Numbered from the stretch's first letter, positions 16,362-26,606 are shown. The stretch: DNA of 32,224 bases from an uncultured Armatimonadota bacterium (GCA_937139515.1 CAKZQI010000293.1:1-32224); one strand, 5' to 3'. Notes: generated by a model from the sequence alone, not told the origin. Program-made: numbers and translations.

Positions 16362-17719
16362 GGCTGTGGCGAGATTATACCTTCGGGGTTCAGGGCGACG
16401 CCGTACACATCGTACACATCGGCGCGCTCAATCTGAACGGATATGAAACTGCCCACAGGCGCGTGGCACTGGCGCACATAGACCAGCCCGTCCACATCGG
16501 GCGCGTCGCGGTGCGAGCGTCCAATCGCCCAGTTGCCGTCTTCAGTGTACGATTCGATTAGCACCTGCATCGTCTTGCCCACCCATGCTTGATTCTTTCG
16601 GTACGAGATGGGTTGTTGGGCGCGCATCAATTCGTCAAATCGGGCGCGCTTGACCCGAAACGGCACTTGGTCGGGTATCTGTGCGGAGGGAGTGCTCTTC
16701 TCACGCGAGTAGACAAACGCCCCCACACGGTCTAACTCGGCTTCGTACAGGAACTCCAGCAGGTTCTGGAAGTGCGTCTCGCTCTCGCCGGGAAAGCCGA
16801 CGATGAAGGTGGTGCGAATGGCGATGGTAGGCATCGCCTCGCGCAGTTTGCGTATCATCTTCAGGTAGGTGGCGCCGTCGCCCGGTCGGCGCATCGCTCG
16901 CAGAATGTCGCGGTCGGCGTGTTGCAGGGGCACATCCAGATAAGGCACCACCTTAGGAAGCGACGCCATCGTCTCTATCAGCGCATCGGTCACGCGAGAG
17001 GGATAGGCATAGTGGATGCGTATCCATTCCACCCCTTCCACAGCGTTGAGCTCCCTCAGCAGGTTAGGGAGCATAAACTGCTTATACAGGTCGTAGCCGT
17101 ACTGGGTGGTGTCTTGAGCGATGAGATTGATTTCTGTGGTGCCGTTTTGGGCGAGCCAGTGTGCCTCCTCCAGAATGCGCTCGATGGGCTTGCTGACATG
17201 CTTGCCTCGGAACGAGGGGATGGTGCAGAAGGTACATTGGTGGTCGCACCCTTCAGATACTTTGAGATAGGCAGTCCACGGTGCTCGGCTTCGCAGGCGG
17301 GTGGGCACTTCAGCCCAGCGGTGGTGAGGCGGTTGAATATCGGTAAGGGGCGCGTTAGACTGGCGTGTGGTGTTCACAATTTCGGCGAAGCGCGCCATCT
17401 GCCCCACACCCACGAAGGCGTCCACTTCGGGAAACTGCTGACGCAGTTGCTCGCCCATGCGCTGAACCATACAGCCTGCCACAATCACGCGCTCGGTGCG
17501 CCCTTCGCGCTTCATCTGGAGCGCCTGACGAATGACCTCCATCCCCTCGCGCTTCGCCGACTCCAAGAAACCGCAGGTGTTGATGACCACTACCTCTGGC
17601 GAGTCGGATGCGGTGTCCAGCTGGTAGCCCGCTTGGTGGAGCACGCCTGCAATCTCTTCGGAGTCGACCTCGTTTTTGGCACATCCCAGCGTAATGATAC
17701 GCACGATGGGGCGTTTCAT
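16358..17719 (-). CDS. rimO: Ribosomal protein S12 methylthiotransferase
   Basis: 453 residues from the ATG at 17719. This radical-SAM enzyme adds a methylthio group to the conserved aspartate of ribosomal protein S12. The N-terminal UPF0004 domain has [22 protein letters not shown] and GCMVQR, giving three Cys for the auxiliary cluster. The radical-SAM motif is CDHQCTFC within [21 protein letters not shown]-terminal TRAM-like region runs to the end ([21 protein letters not shown]). The start is chosen because a TATACT box ends 7 nt upstream and RimO proteins begin like this. Longer frames upstream are antisense to coaD. It is divergent from coaD and overlaps gatB by 4 bp. Confidence 0.95.
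16374..16379 (-). promoter_or_regulatory. -10 box upstream of gatB
   Basis: AAGGTATAAT on the minus strand, hexamer at 16379-16374 inside the 3' end of rimO. The box is 12 nt from the gatB ATG, predicting a leader of about 6 nt without an SD. Confidence 0.55.
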
Positions 17720-17726
17720 CGGGGGT

Positions 17727-17732
17727 AGTATA
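17727..17732 (-). promoter_or_regulatory. Leaderless-type -10 box of rimO
   Basis: TGGGTATACT on the minus strand; TATACT spans 17732-17727 and is 7 nt from the rimO ATG at 17719. Confidence 0.65.
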
Positions 17733-17745
17733 CCCATCAGTGGGG

Positions 17746-17751
17746 TACAAT
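17746..17751 (+). promoter_or_regulatory. Leaderless-type -10 box of coaD
   Basis: GGGGTACAAT, hexamer TACAAT at 17746-17751, 7 nt before the GTG at 17759. Only 13 bp separate it from the rimO -10 box, so the two promoters must overlap. Confidence 0.65.
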
Positions 17752-17758
17752 CTTGGGC

Positions 17759-18295
17759 GTGGAGAACGGCAGGCAGACTCAAAGGCGAGCGGTGTACCCG
17801 GGCAGTTTTGACCCGCCGACGCTGGGACACTTGGATGTGATTACACGCTCCGCCCAACTGTTTGACGAAGTGATTGTCGCGGTGGCAATCAACTCCCAAA
17901 AGCGCCCCTTGTTCACCCTGCAAGAGCGTACCGAGATGCTGGAACAGTGCTGTCAGCACTTGCCGAATGTGCGCGTGCTGGCGTTGGAAGGGCTGTTGGT
18001 CGCCTTTGCCCAGCAGATTGGCGCCTGCGCGATTGTGCGCGGGCTGCGTGCGGTCTCCGATTTTGAATACGAGTTCCAGATGGCGACGATGAACCGCCAA
18101 CTCGCCCCAGAGATAGACACCTGCTTCCTGATGACCCATCAACAGTACGCCTTCCTGTCGTCTTCTATGGTCAAGGAAGTGGCGCGCTTAGGGGGCGATG
18201 TGCGCGCGTTCGTGCCCGAAGTGGTCGCCCAGCGCCTCAGTCAAAAATTCCATCCAAAGGGGGCAGGAGTCCCCAGCCCGACCGACGAATCCTAA
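17759..18295 (+). CDS. coaD: Phosphopantetheine adenylyltransferase
   Basis: 178 residues from the GTG at 17759, slightly longer than the usual ~160. It catalyses the penultimate step of coenzyme A synthesis. Signatures are AVYPGSFDPPTLGHLDVI (with the nucleotidyltransferase TxGH site), VRGLRAVSDFEYEFQM and SSSMVKEVARLGGDV, all intact. The GTG start is preferred over a nearby TTG because it places the start 7 nt after a TACAAT box with no SD. The extra length lies in about ten N-terminal residues and a C-terminal Pro/Ser tail. The coiled-coil gene follows after 25 nt. Confidence 0.95.
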   Translation: MENGRQTQRRAVYPGSFDPPTLGHLDVITRSAQLFDEVIVAVAINSQKRPLFTLQERTEMLEQCCQHLPNVRVLALEGLLVAFAQQIGACAIVRGLRAVSDFEYEFQMATMNRQLAPEIDTCFLMTHQQYAFLSSSMVKEVARLGGDVRAFVPEVVAQRLSQKFHPKGAGVPSPTDES

Positions 18296-18320
18296 AACCC
18301 GCATAGGGGAGGCATCTGTT

Positions 18321-18872
18321 ATGATGAACACGGATGTAGGCACGATACGAAAATGGCTCAGAGAGTTGGATAACGCTTTTGAAAAAGCGCGCAGTATCGG
18401 ACCTTTCATCGTTGGATTGAACAAAGGCGAGTGTCATAATCTGGTTCAGCAGATACTGGCGAACATTCCGTCCGAAATGGATCGGGCGGAGCATATCCTG
18501 CGTCATTCCGACCGTCTGGTGGTCAACGCCCAGAGCCACGCGCAGTTGACTTTGGAGCAGGCACAGGAGGAGGCGCGCCAACTCTTAGAAAACGCCCGAC
18601 GCGAGGCGGAACAGATTCTGGAACGCGCCCGCGCCGAACAACAACGAATGCTCAGCCAGACCGAGGTCTATCAGCTCGCCGAATCGCAAGCCCGTGAGAT
18701 GGTTGAGACCGCCCGCGAGAAGGCGCACCAAATCCGCCAAGGCGCCGACGAATATGCCTATGAGGTCTTGACGCAGGTTGAGACCGTCTTGGCGAAAGTG
18801 ATGGGCACCGTGCAGAACGGCAAGGTGATTCTGGAGGACTATCTCAAACAGCGCGTGGGCACTCGGCGCTGA
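18321..18872 (+). CDS. Coiled-coil protein, DivIVA/ATP-synthase-b-like
   Basis: 183 residues; AGGGGAGG precedes the ATG at 18321. Residues ~50-165 are an almost continuous heptad coiled coil rich in Glu, Ala, Gln and Arg (TLEQAQEEARQLLENARREA; LAESQAREMVETAREKAHQI). This resembles the C-terminal part of DivIVA-type or F0F1 subunit b proteins. No membrane helix or clear DivIVA N-terminal motif is present. The ~45-residue N-terminal region (MNTDVGTIRKWLRELDNAF) is globular-looking and unrecognised. Its place after coaD suggests cotranscription. Function is inferred only as structural or scaffold. Confidence 0.78.
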   Translation: MMNTDVGTIRKWLRELDNAFEKARSIGPFIVGLNKGECHNLVQQILANIPSEMDRAEHILRHSDRLVVNAQSHAQLTLEQAQEEARQLLENARREAEQILERARAEQQRMLSQTEVYQLAESQAREMVETAREKAHQIRQGADEYAYEVLTQVETVLAKVMGTVQNGKVILEDYLKQRVGTRR

Positions 18873-18882
18873 ACTACTCCCT

Positions 18883-19069
18883 GAGGGTGTTCGAAAAATC
18901 GTAGCACGGGCATCCTGCCCGTGAAAAATCGGGTAGGTCAGGGCAGAATGGGTACGCTGGGAGCGCAGGCGTCTGCCTGCATCGTCGTTGAGGACCGCTT
19001 GGTGAGGGATGCCCATGCCATGCATTCGGGCGGGACGCCCGCGATCTCCATGATTTTTTGAACACCCTC
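18883..19069. mobile_element. Inverted-repeat element, copy B (187 bp)
   Basis: Left end GAGGGTGTTCGAAAAATC, right end GATTTTTTGAACACCCTC. The interior carries the family hairpins CACGGGCATCCTGCCCGTG, GCAGGCGTCTGCCTGC and GCGGGACGCCCGC. No convincing direct repeat flanks it. It lies between the coiled-coil gene and tRNA-Glu. Confidence 0.78.
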
Positions 19070-19078
19070 GCTCCCCCC

Positions 19079-19108
19079 TTGAATTGTCCACACACGCTGG
19101 GGTATACT
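19079..19108 (+). promoter_or_regulatory. tRNA-Glu promoter
   Basis: TTGAAT (19079-19084), 18-bp spacer, TATACT (19103-19108) preceded by GGGG. The mature tRNA begins 13 nt downstream. Confidence 0.6.
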
Positions 19109-19120
19109 TTCATTCTGCGT

Positions 19121-19197
19121 GGGGCCATGGTCTAGGGGACTAGGACGCCTGGTTTTCAGCCAGGAGGACGGGGGTTCGAATCCCCCTGGCCCTACCA
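19121..19197 (+). tRNA. tRNA-Glu (anticodon TTC), CCA encoded
   Basis: Cloverleaf of 77 nt: acceptor GGGGCCA with TGGCCCT, anticodon stem CCTGG/CCAGG with loop TTTTCAG (anticodon TTC at 19155-19157), T-arm GGGGG TTCGAAT CCCCC, discriminator A at 19194 and CCA at 19195-19197. The first acceptor pair is G-U (19121 with 19193) instead of the usual G-C. It is a lone tRNA gene with its own promoter. Confidence 0.93.
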
Positions 19198-19265
19198 CTC
19201 TGAGATTTTGATTCTAACCTCTCTATCCTGTACAGAGGGTTATCCCAAGAGACACCTGCCCAACT

Positions 19266-21335
<2,070 letters not shown>

Positions 21336-21379
21336 TTAGTATGCCTCCCTGTATGCCACAGCGTGTGGTTGTGTACAAG

Positions 21380-21385
21380 ATTATA
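21380..21385 (-). promoter_or_regulatory. -10 box of gyrB
   Basis: TTAGGTATAAT on the minus strand, hexamer at 21385-21380, 47 nt from the ATG. With AGGGAGG near the start codon this is a conventional leadered gene, unlike its neighbours. It starts 8 bp after the rhomboid stop codon. Confidence 0.65.
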
Positions 21386-21392
21386 CCTAATC

Positions 21393-22100
21393 TCAGTAGT
21401 CGTCATCGTCGTACCATCGGTTGGGTAGGGGCTGGGGGCGTATCCCCAGCAGTTTGATGGTGGCGACGCCCGCCACGAAGCCCCCGATGTGCGCCAAGTA
21501 GGCAACCCCAGGTGAAGCGAAGAAGAACTGCGAGATGAACCACAGCACCAAGAAGAAGATAGCGGGCACCTCCACGAAGGTGATGATGAAGAAGAAGAGC
21601 ACGCAGTCCAATCGGGCATGGGGAAAGAGCAGGAGGTAGGCGCCCATCACGCCCGCAATCGCCCCACTTGCGCCCACCAGCTGGATAGGCGAACCCCAGT
21701 TGAACAGCACATGCGCCCACACCGCCACAAAACCCCAAATCAAATAGAGCAACAGGTACCGAAAGTGCCCCAGCCTGTCTTCCACATTGTTGCCGAAAAT
21801 CCAGAGCGACCACATGTTGAACAGGATGTGCAAAAACCCGCCGTGCAGGAACATCGAGGTGAAAATGGTGAGGAACGGCGACACAATCGGTTCGGTGCGG
21901 ATGCCTGCCTCAACCATGCGCATCTTGACGAAGAAGGGCAGCTCGGTGCCTGTGAGCTCCGCAGGAATCGCAGAATAGGTGCGCGTGATGTCGGGATTGT
22001 TCACCTGCATAATGAACACGATGATGTTGACCGCAATAATCCCGACCGTAACAACGGGGAATCGGCGTGTCGGGTTGTGGTCGCGAATCGGTATCAGCAT
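21393..22100 (-). CDS. Rhomboid-family intramembrane serine protease
   Basis: 235 residues with about six to seven hydrophobic segments. The first is VVTVGIIAVNIIVFIMQV. The large loop before the second helix is typical. The conserved FTSMFLHGGFLHILFNMWSL corresponds to the HxxxN region in helix 2. The catalytic serine lies in GASGAIAGVMGAYLL and the catalytic histidine in YLAHIGGFVAGV, so it should be an active protease. It ends with an Asp-rich tail (YDDDDY). An AGGAG SD lies about 9 nt before the ATG at 22100. It precedes gyrB on the same strand. Confidence 0.93.
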   Translation of the reverse strand: MLIPIRDHNPTRRFPVVTVGIIAVNIIVFIMQVNNPDITRTYSAIPAELTGTELPFFVKMRMVEAGIRTEPIVSPFLTIFTSMFLHGGFLHILFNMWSLWIFGNNVEDRLGHFRYLLLYLIWGFVAVWAHVLFNWGSPIQLVGASGAIAGVMGAYLLLFPHARLDCVLFFFIITFVEVPAIFFLVLWFISQFFFASPGVAYLAHIGGFVAGVATIKLLGIRPQPLPNRWYDDDDY

Positions 22101-22179
22101 CGGCTGTCGGCTCCTGCTAGCAATTTTCGGCAGGAAGGACGGCTTTCCCTGCTGGTTTTATCGAACCCTCGTCCCAGCG

Positions 22180-22494
22180 CTACAGATCGCGGAAGCGAAA
22201 CTGATAGACCACCCACGCCGCAATCCGAAGGATACCCACATAAGGCGCAGGCGAACAGCTCAGTCCTATCATCAGCACGACGAGCGCCATCTGCCACCAA
22301 GCGACCGCCTGGTCAACCGCGTCTACAATCCACCAGAACGCCAGCAGCCCACTGAGCAAGACCCAACTCAGCCAAAACACTCCTTCTGAGAAGGGGAAAA
22401 ACGGGAGGAAGAACCACAATAGGAAGACCCCCCACCCGATGAACAGCCATGAGCTGCCAAACGCATCCACAATGTTAGAGCACAGATTCGCCAT
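22180..22494 (-). CDS. Small multi-span membrane protein, unknown
   Basis: 104 residues from the ATG at 22494, chosen because GGAGGG lies 6 nt upstream. It is rich in Trp, Phe and Leu, with three hydrophobic stretches (WLFIGWGVFLLWFFLPFF; GVFWLSWVLLSGLLAFWW; WWQMALVVLMIGLSC). It ends with a short amphipathic tail. No family recognised. It lies 79 bp upstream of the rhomboid gene on the same strand, so cotranscription is possible. Confidence 0.7.
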   Translation of the reverse strand: MANLCSNIVDAFGSSWLFIGWGVFLLWFFLPFFPFSEGVFWLSWVLLSGLLAFWWIVDAVDQAVAWWQMALVVLMIGLSCSPAPYVGILRIAAWVVYQFRFRDL

Positions 22495-22565
22495 CGCCAG
22501 CCCTCCGTTCAAAACGACCACTTCTGATTACTTGGGATGCCTACTCTGTGTTCCTACGATTGATG

Positions 22566-22690
22566 GAAGCCTCCCAAAACCGTGGCACGGGCATCCTGCC
22601 CGTGAGCAGAAACAGGTGGCGGACACAGTAAGCGTTCTTAGGTAAGATGCCCAAACCACGAGCTGGGAACGCAGGCGGTAGCACTCAACA
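22566..22690. repeat. Decayed copy of the inverted-repeat family
   Basis: It contains the internal words CGTGGCACGGGCATCCTGCCC, shortened and partly scrambled, and GCTGGGAACGCAGGCGGTAG. No recognisable GAGGGTGTTTG ends remain. It is probably a remnant (copy C). Confidence 0.55.
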
Positions 22691-22719
22691 GCGAGCTTGG
22701 GTTCAACTCGAAAAGCCCA

Positions 22720-23062
22720 CCCTGTCACCCTGAGCGTCAGCGAAGGGTCTTTCCGTGTGTTTTATTGAGATTCTTCGCTTCGCTCAGAATGACAAAAGAG
22801 GGGCGCCCGAATGACAGTCCTCCACCCTGTCACCCTGAGCGTCAGCAAAGAGTCTCTCTTTGTGTTTTATTGAGAGAGATTCTTCGCTTCGATCAGAATG
22901 ACAGCCCCTCCACACCGTCACTCTGAGCAATAGCGAAGGGTCTGGCTCGGAGTTGCATTGAGATTCTTCGCCGCGCTCAGAATGACATCCTTTACCTTGA
23001 CACCCTGAGTGTTAGAAGGGTCTGGGCTTAGGGGTCTTGGAAGTTCTTCGCTTCGCTCAGAA
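22720..23062. repeat. Cluster of HSERSE-type intergenic repeats
   Basis: About four rounds of CACCCTGTCACCCTGAGCGTC, then AAGGGTCT, then GATTCTTCGCTTCGCTCAG and AATGACA appear between 22720 and 23062, with gradual divergence. The two halves are oppositely oriented, so each round can fold. No gene is supported between 22522 and 23391. The last unit is interrupted by the element at 23063. Confidence 0.82.
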
Positions 23063-23260
23063 GAGAGGGTGTTTGAAAAATCACTGGGAGCGCGGGCGTC
23101 TCGCCCGCCCATGGCTTGGGCATCCTTGCCCAAGAAACTCTCAGGATATTGCAGGCGAGACGCCTGTGTTCCCAGCGGACACATCCTATCCGACCTCGTG
23201 TTTTGCGTGCTTCGCTACACGGGCAGGATGCCCGTGCCACGATTTTTCAAACACCCTCTC
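23063..23260. mobile_element. Inverted-repeat element, copy D (198 bp), inserted in another repeat
   Basis: Ends are GAGAGGGTGTTTGAAAAATC and its exact complement GATTTTTCAAACACCCTCTC (20-bp inverted repeat). The flanks are GCTCAGAA (23055-23062) and GCTCAAAA (23261-23268), a near-perfect 8-bp direct repeat. Removing the element and one flank copy restores a canonical CTTCGCTCAGAATGACAAAG unit. Interior hairpins are as in the other copies. A lone right end (TTTTCAAACACCCTC) also sits at 23341-23355. Confidence 0.82.
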
Positions 23261-23368
23261 GCTCAAAATGACAAAGAGGGAGCAGAATGACAGAGGGGGG
23301 GCGAGGGGGTGAGGTTCTCCGAAACCTGTGCCGCCGTCAATTTTCAAACACCCTCACTCCCGTACAGG

Positions 23369-23374
23369 TATACT
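23369..23374 (+). promoter_or_regulatory. -10 box of the CAP-domain gene
   Basis: CAGGTATACT, hexamer at 23369-23374, 17 nt before the ATG at 23392. An in-frame GTG at 23383 is 8 nt from the box and is an alternative start. Confidence 0.6.
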
Positions 23375-23391
23375 TAGAAGGGGTGAACCGA

Positions 23392-23850
23392 ATGTTTCAG
23401 CAACAACGAAGGGAGCGTCGCCCGAAACCGCCCAGCGCCAGCCAACTCAGGGCGATGGAACGCCGAACCCATGACCTTATCAACGAGCAGAGAAAGCGCG
23501 CCAAGTTAGCGCCTTTAGCATGGGACGATCGGGTAGCTCAGGTGGCGCGCGCCCACAGCCAACGCATGGCAGACGCCAACTTCTTTGACCACACCGATCC
23601 CCGATTCGGCGATGTGGATAAACGCTTAGACCGATTCGGCGTGCAATGGCAGATGTGTGGCGAGAACATCTTCACCTGCAACGGTTTCCGTAATCCCGAA
23701 CAGCTTGCCGTGCGCGAGTGGATGAATAGCCCCAGACACCGCCAAAATATCCTGACCGCCGAGTTCACACACGCGGGTATCGGAATCGTCTACCGCTCGG
23801 ACGGAAGCTACTACTTCACTCAGGTGTTCATTCGCCCGCTCAAGCGTTAG
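23392..23850 (+). CDS. CAP/SCP-domain protein (YkwD-like)
   Basis: 152 residues, ATG at 23392 with AAGGGG upstream. A single CAP domain shows THDLINEQRKRAKLAPLAWD, VAQVARAHSQRMADANFFDH (first site His), GENIF, AVREWMNSPRHRQNIL and HAGIGIVYR. The two His and two Glu positions of the CAP cavity appear present. Most bacterial members are secreted, but here the N-terminus is basic and polar (MFQQQRRERRPKPPSASQ) with no signal peptide, which is odd. The function of bacterial CAP proteins is unclear; some act on the envelope or spore coat. Confidence 0.88.
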   Translation: MFQQQRRERRPKPPSASQLRAMERRTHDLINEQRKRAKLAPLAWDDRVAQVARAHSQRMADANFFDHTDPRFGDVDKRLDRFGVQWQMCGENIFTCNGFRNPEQLAVREWMNSPRHRQNILTAEFTHAGIGIVYRSDGSYYFTQVFIRPLKR

Positions 23851-23892
23851 GCGACTCTGTAGAATACGGTAATCTTTCGCTGTAGGGTATCC

Positions 23893-23898
23893 TATAAT
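23893..23898 (+). promoter_or_regulatory. -10 box upstream of recX
   Basis: TATAAT at 23893-23898. The gene starts at 23969 with GAGGTG ahead of the ATG, so a leader of about 65 nt is predicted. The box lacks the GG prefix seen elsewhere. Confidence 0.5.
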
Positions 23899-23968
23899 TA
23901 GAAGAAGATACCCTCGCTGGCACTCTGTGACCGCGCCGTTTCAGAAACCGTTCAGAGGTGGGCAAGCG

Positions 23969-24436
23969 ATGGTTCCGACGCAGGAATGCCTTGCGCAAGC
24001 AATTGAGATGGCGCTCCGCTGGCTCAGGAGGCGTGACTACAGCCAGCAAGAGATGACCCAACGCCTGCTTGCAAAGGGTTTTTCGGAAGAGACGGTTCAG
24101 CAGGCGATTGAATGGCTCGTAGAAGAGCGATGGCTTTCCGATACCCGATTGGCGAACCGATTAGTGCAGAAGTTCACCGAGAGCCAGCCATCTGGCATTG
24201 CACGCATCGAGCGCGAGTTGGAACAGCGCGGGCTGGCACCGCCCGAGTCTCTGCAGATCGACGAGGAGACCCGTGCCGTGCAAGCTTTGACCCAACGGTT
24301 TGGAGAGCCACCCGAGCACGCGGACGCCCGAACGGTCGCCCGATGGTTCCGCTTCCTGCTCCAACGCGGTTTCGAGCCTGAGATCGCCGAGAACGCCCTC
24401 CATCGCTGGAACCCCGCCCTGAACGAGACCCTGTAA
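23969..24436 (+). CDS. recX: RecX-family regulatory protein
   Basis: 155 residues from the ATG at 23969. RecX binds RecA filaments and inhibits recombinase and coprotease activity. The three-helix repeats are visible: ALRWLRRRDYSQQEMTQRLL with GFSEETVQQAIEWLVEERWL, then DTRLANRLVQKF and GIARIERELEQRGL, and a third repeat around FRFLLQRGFEPEIAENAL. The GTG at 23927 would add 14 residues but lacks an SD. recA is not in the window. rny starts 40 nt downstream with its own SD. Confidence 0.88.
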   Translation: MVPTQECLAQAIEMALRWLRRRDYSQQEMTQRLLAKGFSEETVQQAIEWLVEERWLSDTRLANRLVQKFTESQPSGIARIERELEQRGLAPPESLQIDEETRAVQALTQRFGEPPEHADARTVARWFRFLLQRGFEPEIAENALHRWNPALNETL

Positions 24437-24476
24437 ATGGGGAGTCCCCTCCCCGACTCGCTCAGGAGGCGATACG

Positions 24477-26069
24477 ATGGAAACCATTTGGATTATTATC
24501 ATAGCCGTTGTGGCAGTGCTCTCAGCGTTCGCTGGCTACCAGATTGCCAAGCGCAAACAGGTCAGCGAGCTGAGCCTGCACTCTCACAAAGAACTTCAAG
24601 AGGCAGAAGAGAAACTGCGCCAAATCCAACAACAGATTGCGCAGAGAGAACAAGAGCGCACGCAACTGGAGCGCGATTGCGAGACGACCCTGCGTGAGGC
24701 GAATGTCAAGGCGCGCGAAGAGGCGCACCGCATCATCGAACAGGCAGAGCAAGAAGCCCGCGAGAAACGCACCGAAATCCTCCGACTGGAACAGCGACTG
24801 CTCCAGCGTGAGGAACTGCTGGAACACCGCTTTGAACTGTTGGAGCAGAAAGAGCATACGCTGATGGAACGCGAGGCTCTGCTAACTAAGAAGCAAGGCG
24901 AACTGCGCGAGGTGCTCGCTCAGCGTCGCTTTGAGCTGGAACGAATCGGCGGAATGAGCGCCGACCAAGCGCGCGAAATCCTGTTGAGAGAGGTGCGCGA
25001 CGAAATCGAGCACGAAGCGACCCTCCTCGCCAAGCAGATTGAAGAGGAGGCTCGACGCGACGCCGAGCGGCGCGCCCGAATGATTATCCTGGATACGATT
25101 CAGCGCTGTGTGGTGGACCATGTCGCCCAAAACACCATCACGGTCATCCATCTGCCCAACGAGGATATGAAAGGGCGTATCATCGGGCGCGAGGGACGCA
25201 ACATCCGCCACTTTGAACATGTGACGGGCGTTGATTTGATTATCGACGAGACGCCTGAGGCGGTCACACTCTCCTCGTTTGAACCCGTGCGCCGAGAGAT
25301 CGCACGCATTACCCTCACCCGCCTCATCGAGGACGGGCGTATCCACCCCGCACGAATTGAAGAAGAGTACGAACGCGCCAAAGCGGAGGTCGAACGGCGT
25401 GTGTGGCAGGCGGGCGAGGAAGCCGTGCTGCAGGTAGGGCTGACTGGGATGCACCCCGAAATCGTGCGCACGCTGGGCAAACTGCGCTACCGCACCAGCT
25501 ACGCCCAAAATGTGTTAGACCACTCCATCGAGGTGGCGATGCTGGCAGGTCTCATCGCTTCGGAGCTGGGGATGGACACGCGCCTCGTGAAGCGCGCTGC
25601 GCTCCTGCACGACATCGGCAAAGCCTTAGAGAACTCTAACGACGGTCCGCACGCTCTGGTAGGGATGGACTTCCTACGCCGATACGGCGAGAGCGAGATT
25701 GTGTGCAACGCTGTGGGCGCCCACCACTACGATATCGAACCGCTCGGCTTGGAAGCCCATGTGGTGATTATCGCCGACTCCATCTCTGCGGCGCGCCCTG
25801 GCGCTCGGCGCGAGTCGCTCCAGCAGTTCCTCAAGCGCATGCAAGACTTGGAGCGCATTGCCACCAGCTTTGAGGGCGTGGAGAAGGTGTACGCCATCCA
25901 AGCGGGGCGTGAGGTGCGCGTGCTGGTCAAACCGAACGAGGTGGACGACCTGCGCGCCCATCAGCTCGCCCGTGAGATTGCCCACAAAATCCAGTCGGAG
26001 CTGGAGTACCCGGGACAAGTCAAGGTGACGGTGGTGCGTGAGGTGCGTGCTCACCACATCGCCCACTAA
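24477..26069 (+). CDS. rny: Ribonuclease Y
   Basis: 530 residues. It is a membrane-anchored endoribonuclease that initiates mRNA decay. The order is an N-terminal transmembrane helix (residues ~4-22, IWIIIIAVVAVLSAFAGYQI), a long coiled coil (~30-200), a KH domain with GRIIGREGRNIRHFE, and an HD domain with LLHDIGKALE and VGAHHYDIEP. The C-terminus ends REIAHKIQSELEYPGQVKVT, as in other RNase Y proteins. GGAGGCGATACG before the ATG gives the SD. All catalytic motifs are intact. Confidence 0.96.
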   Translation: METIWIIIIAVVAVLSAFAGYQIAKRKQVSELSLHSHKELQEAEEKLRQIQQQIAQREQERTQLERDCETTLREANVKAREEAHRIIEQAEQEAREKRTEILRLEQRLLQREELLEHRFELLEQKEHTLMEREALLTKKQGELREVLAQRRFELERIGGMSADQAREILLREVRDEIEHEATLLAKQIEEEARRDAERRARMIILDTIQRCVVDHVAQNTITVIHLPNEDMKGRIIGREGRNIRHFEHVTGVDLIIDETPEAVTLSSFEPVRREIARITLTRLIEDGRIHPARIEEEYERAKAEVERRVWQAGEEAVLQVGLTGMHPEIVRTLGKLRYRTSYAQNVLDHSIEVAMLAGLIASELGMDTRLVKRAALLHDIGKALENSNDGPHALVGMDFLRRYGESEIVCNAVGAHHYDIEPLGLEAHVVIIADSISAARPGARRESLQQFLKRMQDLERIATSFEGVEKVYAIQAGREVRVLVKPNEVDDLRAHQLAREIAHKIQSELEYPGQVKVTVVREVRAHHIAH

Positions 26070-26078
26070 GAGCAGGGG

Positions 26079-26084
26079 TATAAT
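26079..26084 (+). promoter_or_regulatory. Leaderless-type -10 box of the HIT gene
   Basis: GGGGTATAAT then CCGATT then ATG. The hexamer ends exactly 6 nt before the start at 26091, which predicts a transcript beginning with the start codon. It lies 9 nt after the rny stop codon. Confidence 0.75.
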
Positions 26085-26090
26085 CCGATT

Positions 26091-26606
26091 ATGAGCGAGC
26101 GACTGTGGGCGCCGTGGCGGATGCAGTATGTATCCACCGCCAACCAGCCAAGTGAGGGCTGTATCTTTTGCAACAAGCCCGCCGAGGCGAACGACGCCGA
26201 GAACCTCATCGTCGCCCGCTCGGAGCTCTGCTACGCCATTTTGAACCTGTATCCCTACACCAGTGGGCACTTGATGGTCGTGCCCTACCGCCACACGAGC
26301 GACTTCACCCGCCTCAGCGCGGAAGAGAGTTTAGACCTGTTCCAGCTCGCTCAGCAGTGTGTGTCGGCTCTGGAGCGCACCTATCGCCCCGATGGATTCA
26401 ATATTGGCTTCAACTTGGGTCGCTCAGCAGGGGCAGGGATTGAGGAGCACCTGCATATGCATATTGTGCCCCGCTGGTATGGCGACACGAACTTTATGAC
26501 CACGATTGGCGAGGTGCGTGTGTTGCCCGAGTCGCTGGAACAGACCTACCAACGCCTGGCAAGCGCTTTGCAGGAGGTGCGTGCCGATGGAAGAGCGCCC
26601 CGTTGA
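26091..26606 (+). CDS. HIT-family nucleotide hydrolase/transferase
   Basis: 171 residues. The N-terminal RLWAPWRMQYV with CIFCNKPAE is the zinc-type Cys pair seen in Ap4A phosphorylase/HIT proteins of the FHIT branch. NLYPYTSGHLMVVPYRH follows, and the catalytic triad motif is EHLHMHIVPRW (HxHxH). It likely acts on dinucleoside polyphosphates or adenylylated substrates. The 3' end overlaps the next gene by 20 bp. Confidence 0.92.
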   Translation: MSERLWAPWRMQYVSTANQPSEGCIFCNKPAEANDAENLIVARSELCYAILNLYPYTSGHLMVVPYRHTSDFTRLSAEESLDLFQLAQQCVSALERTYRPDGFNIGFNLGRSAGAGIEEHLHMHIVPRWYGDTNFMTTIGEVRVLPESLEQTYQRLASALQEVRADGRAPR

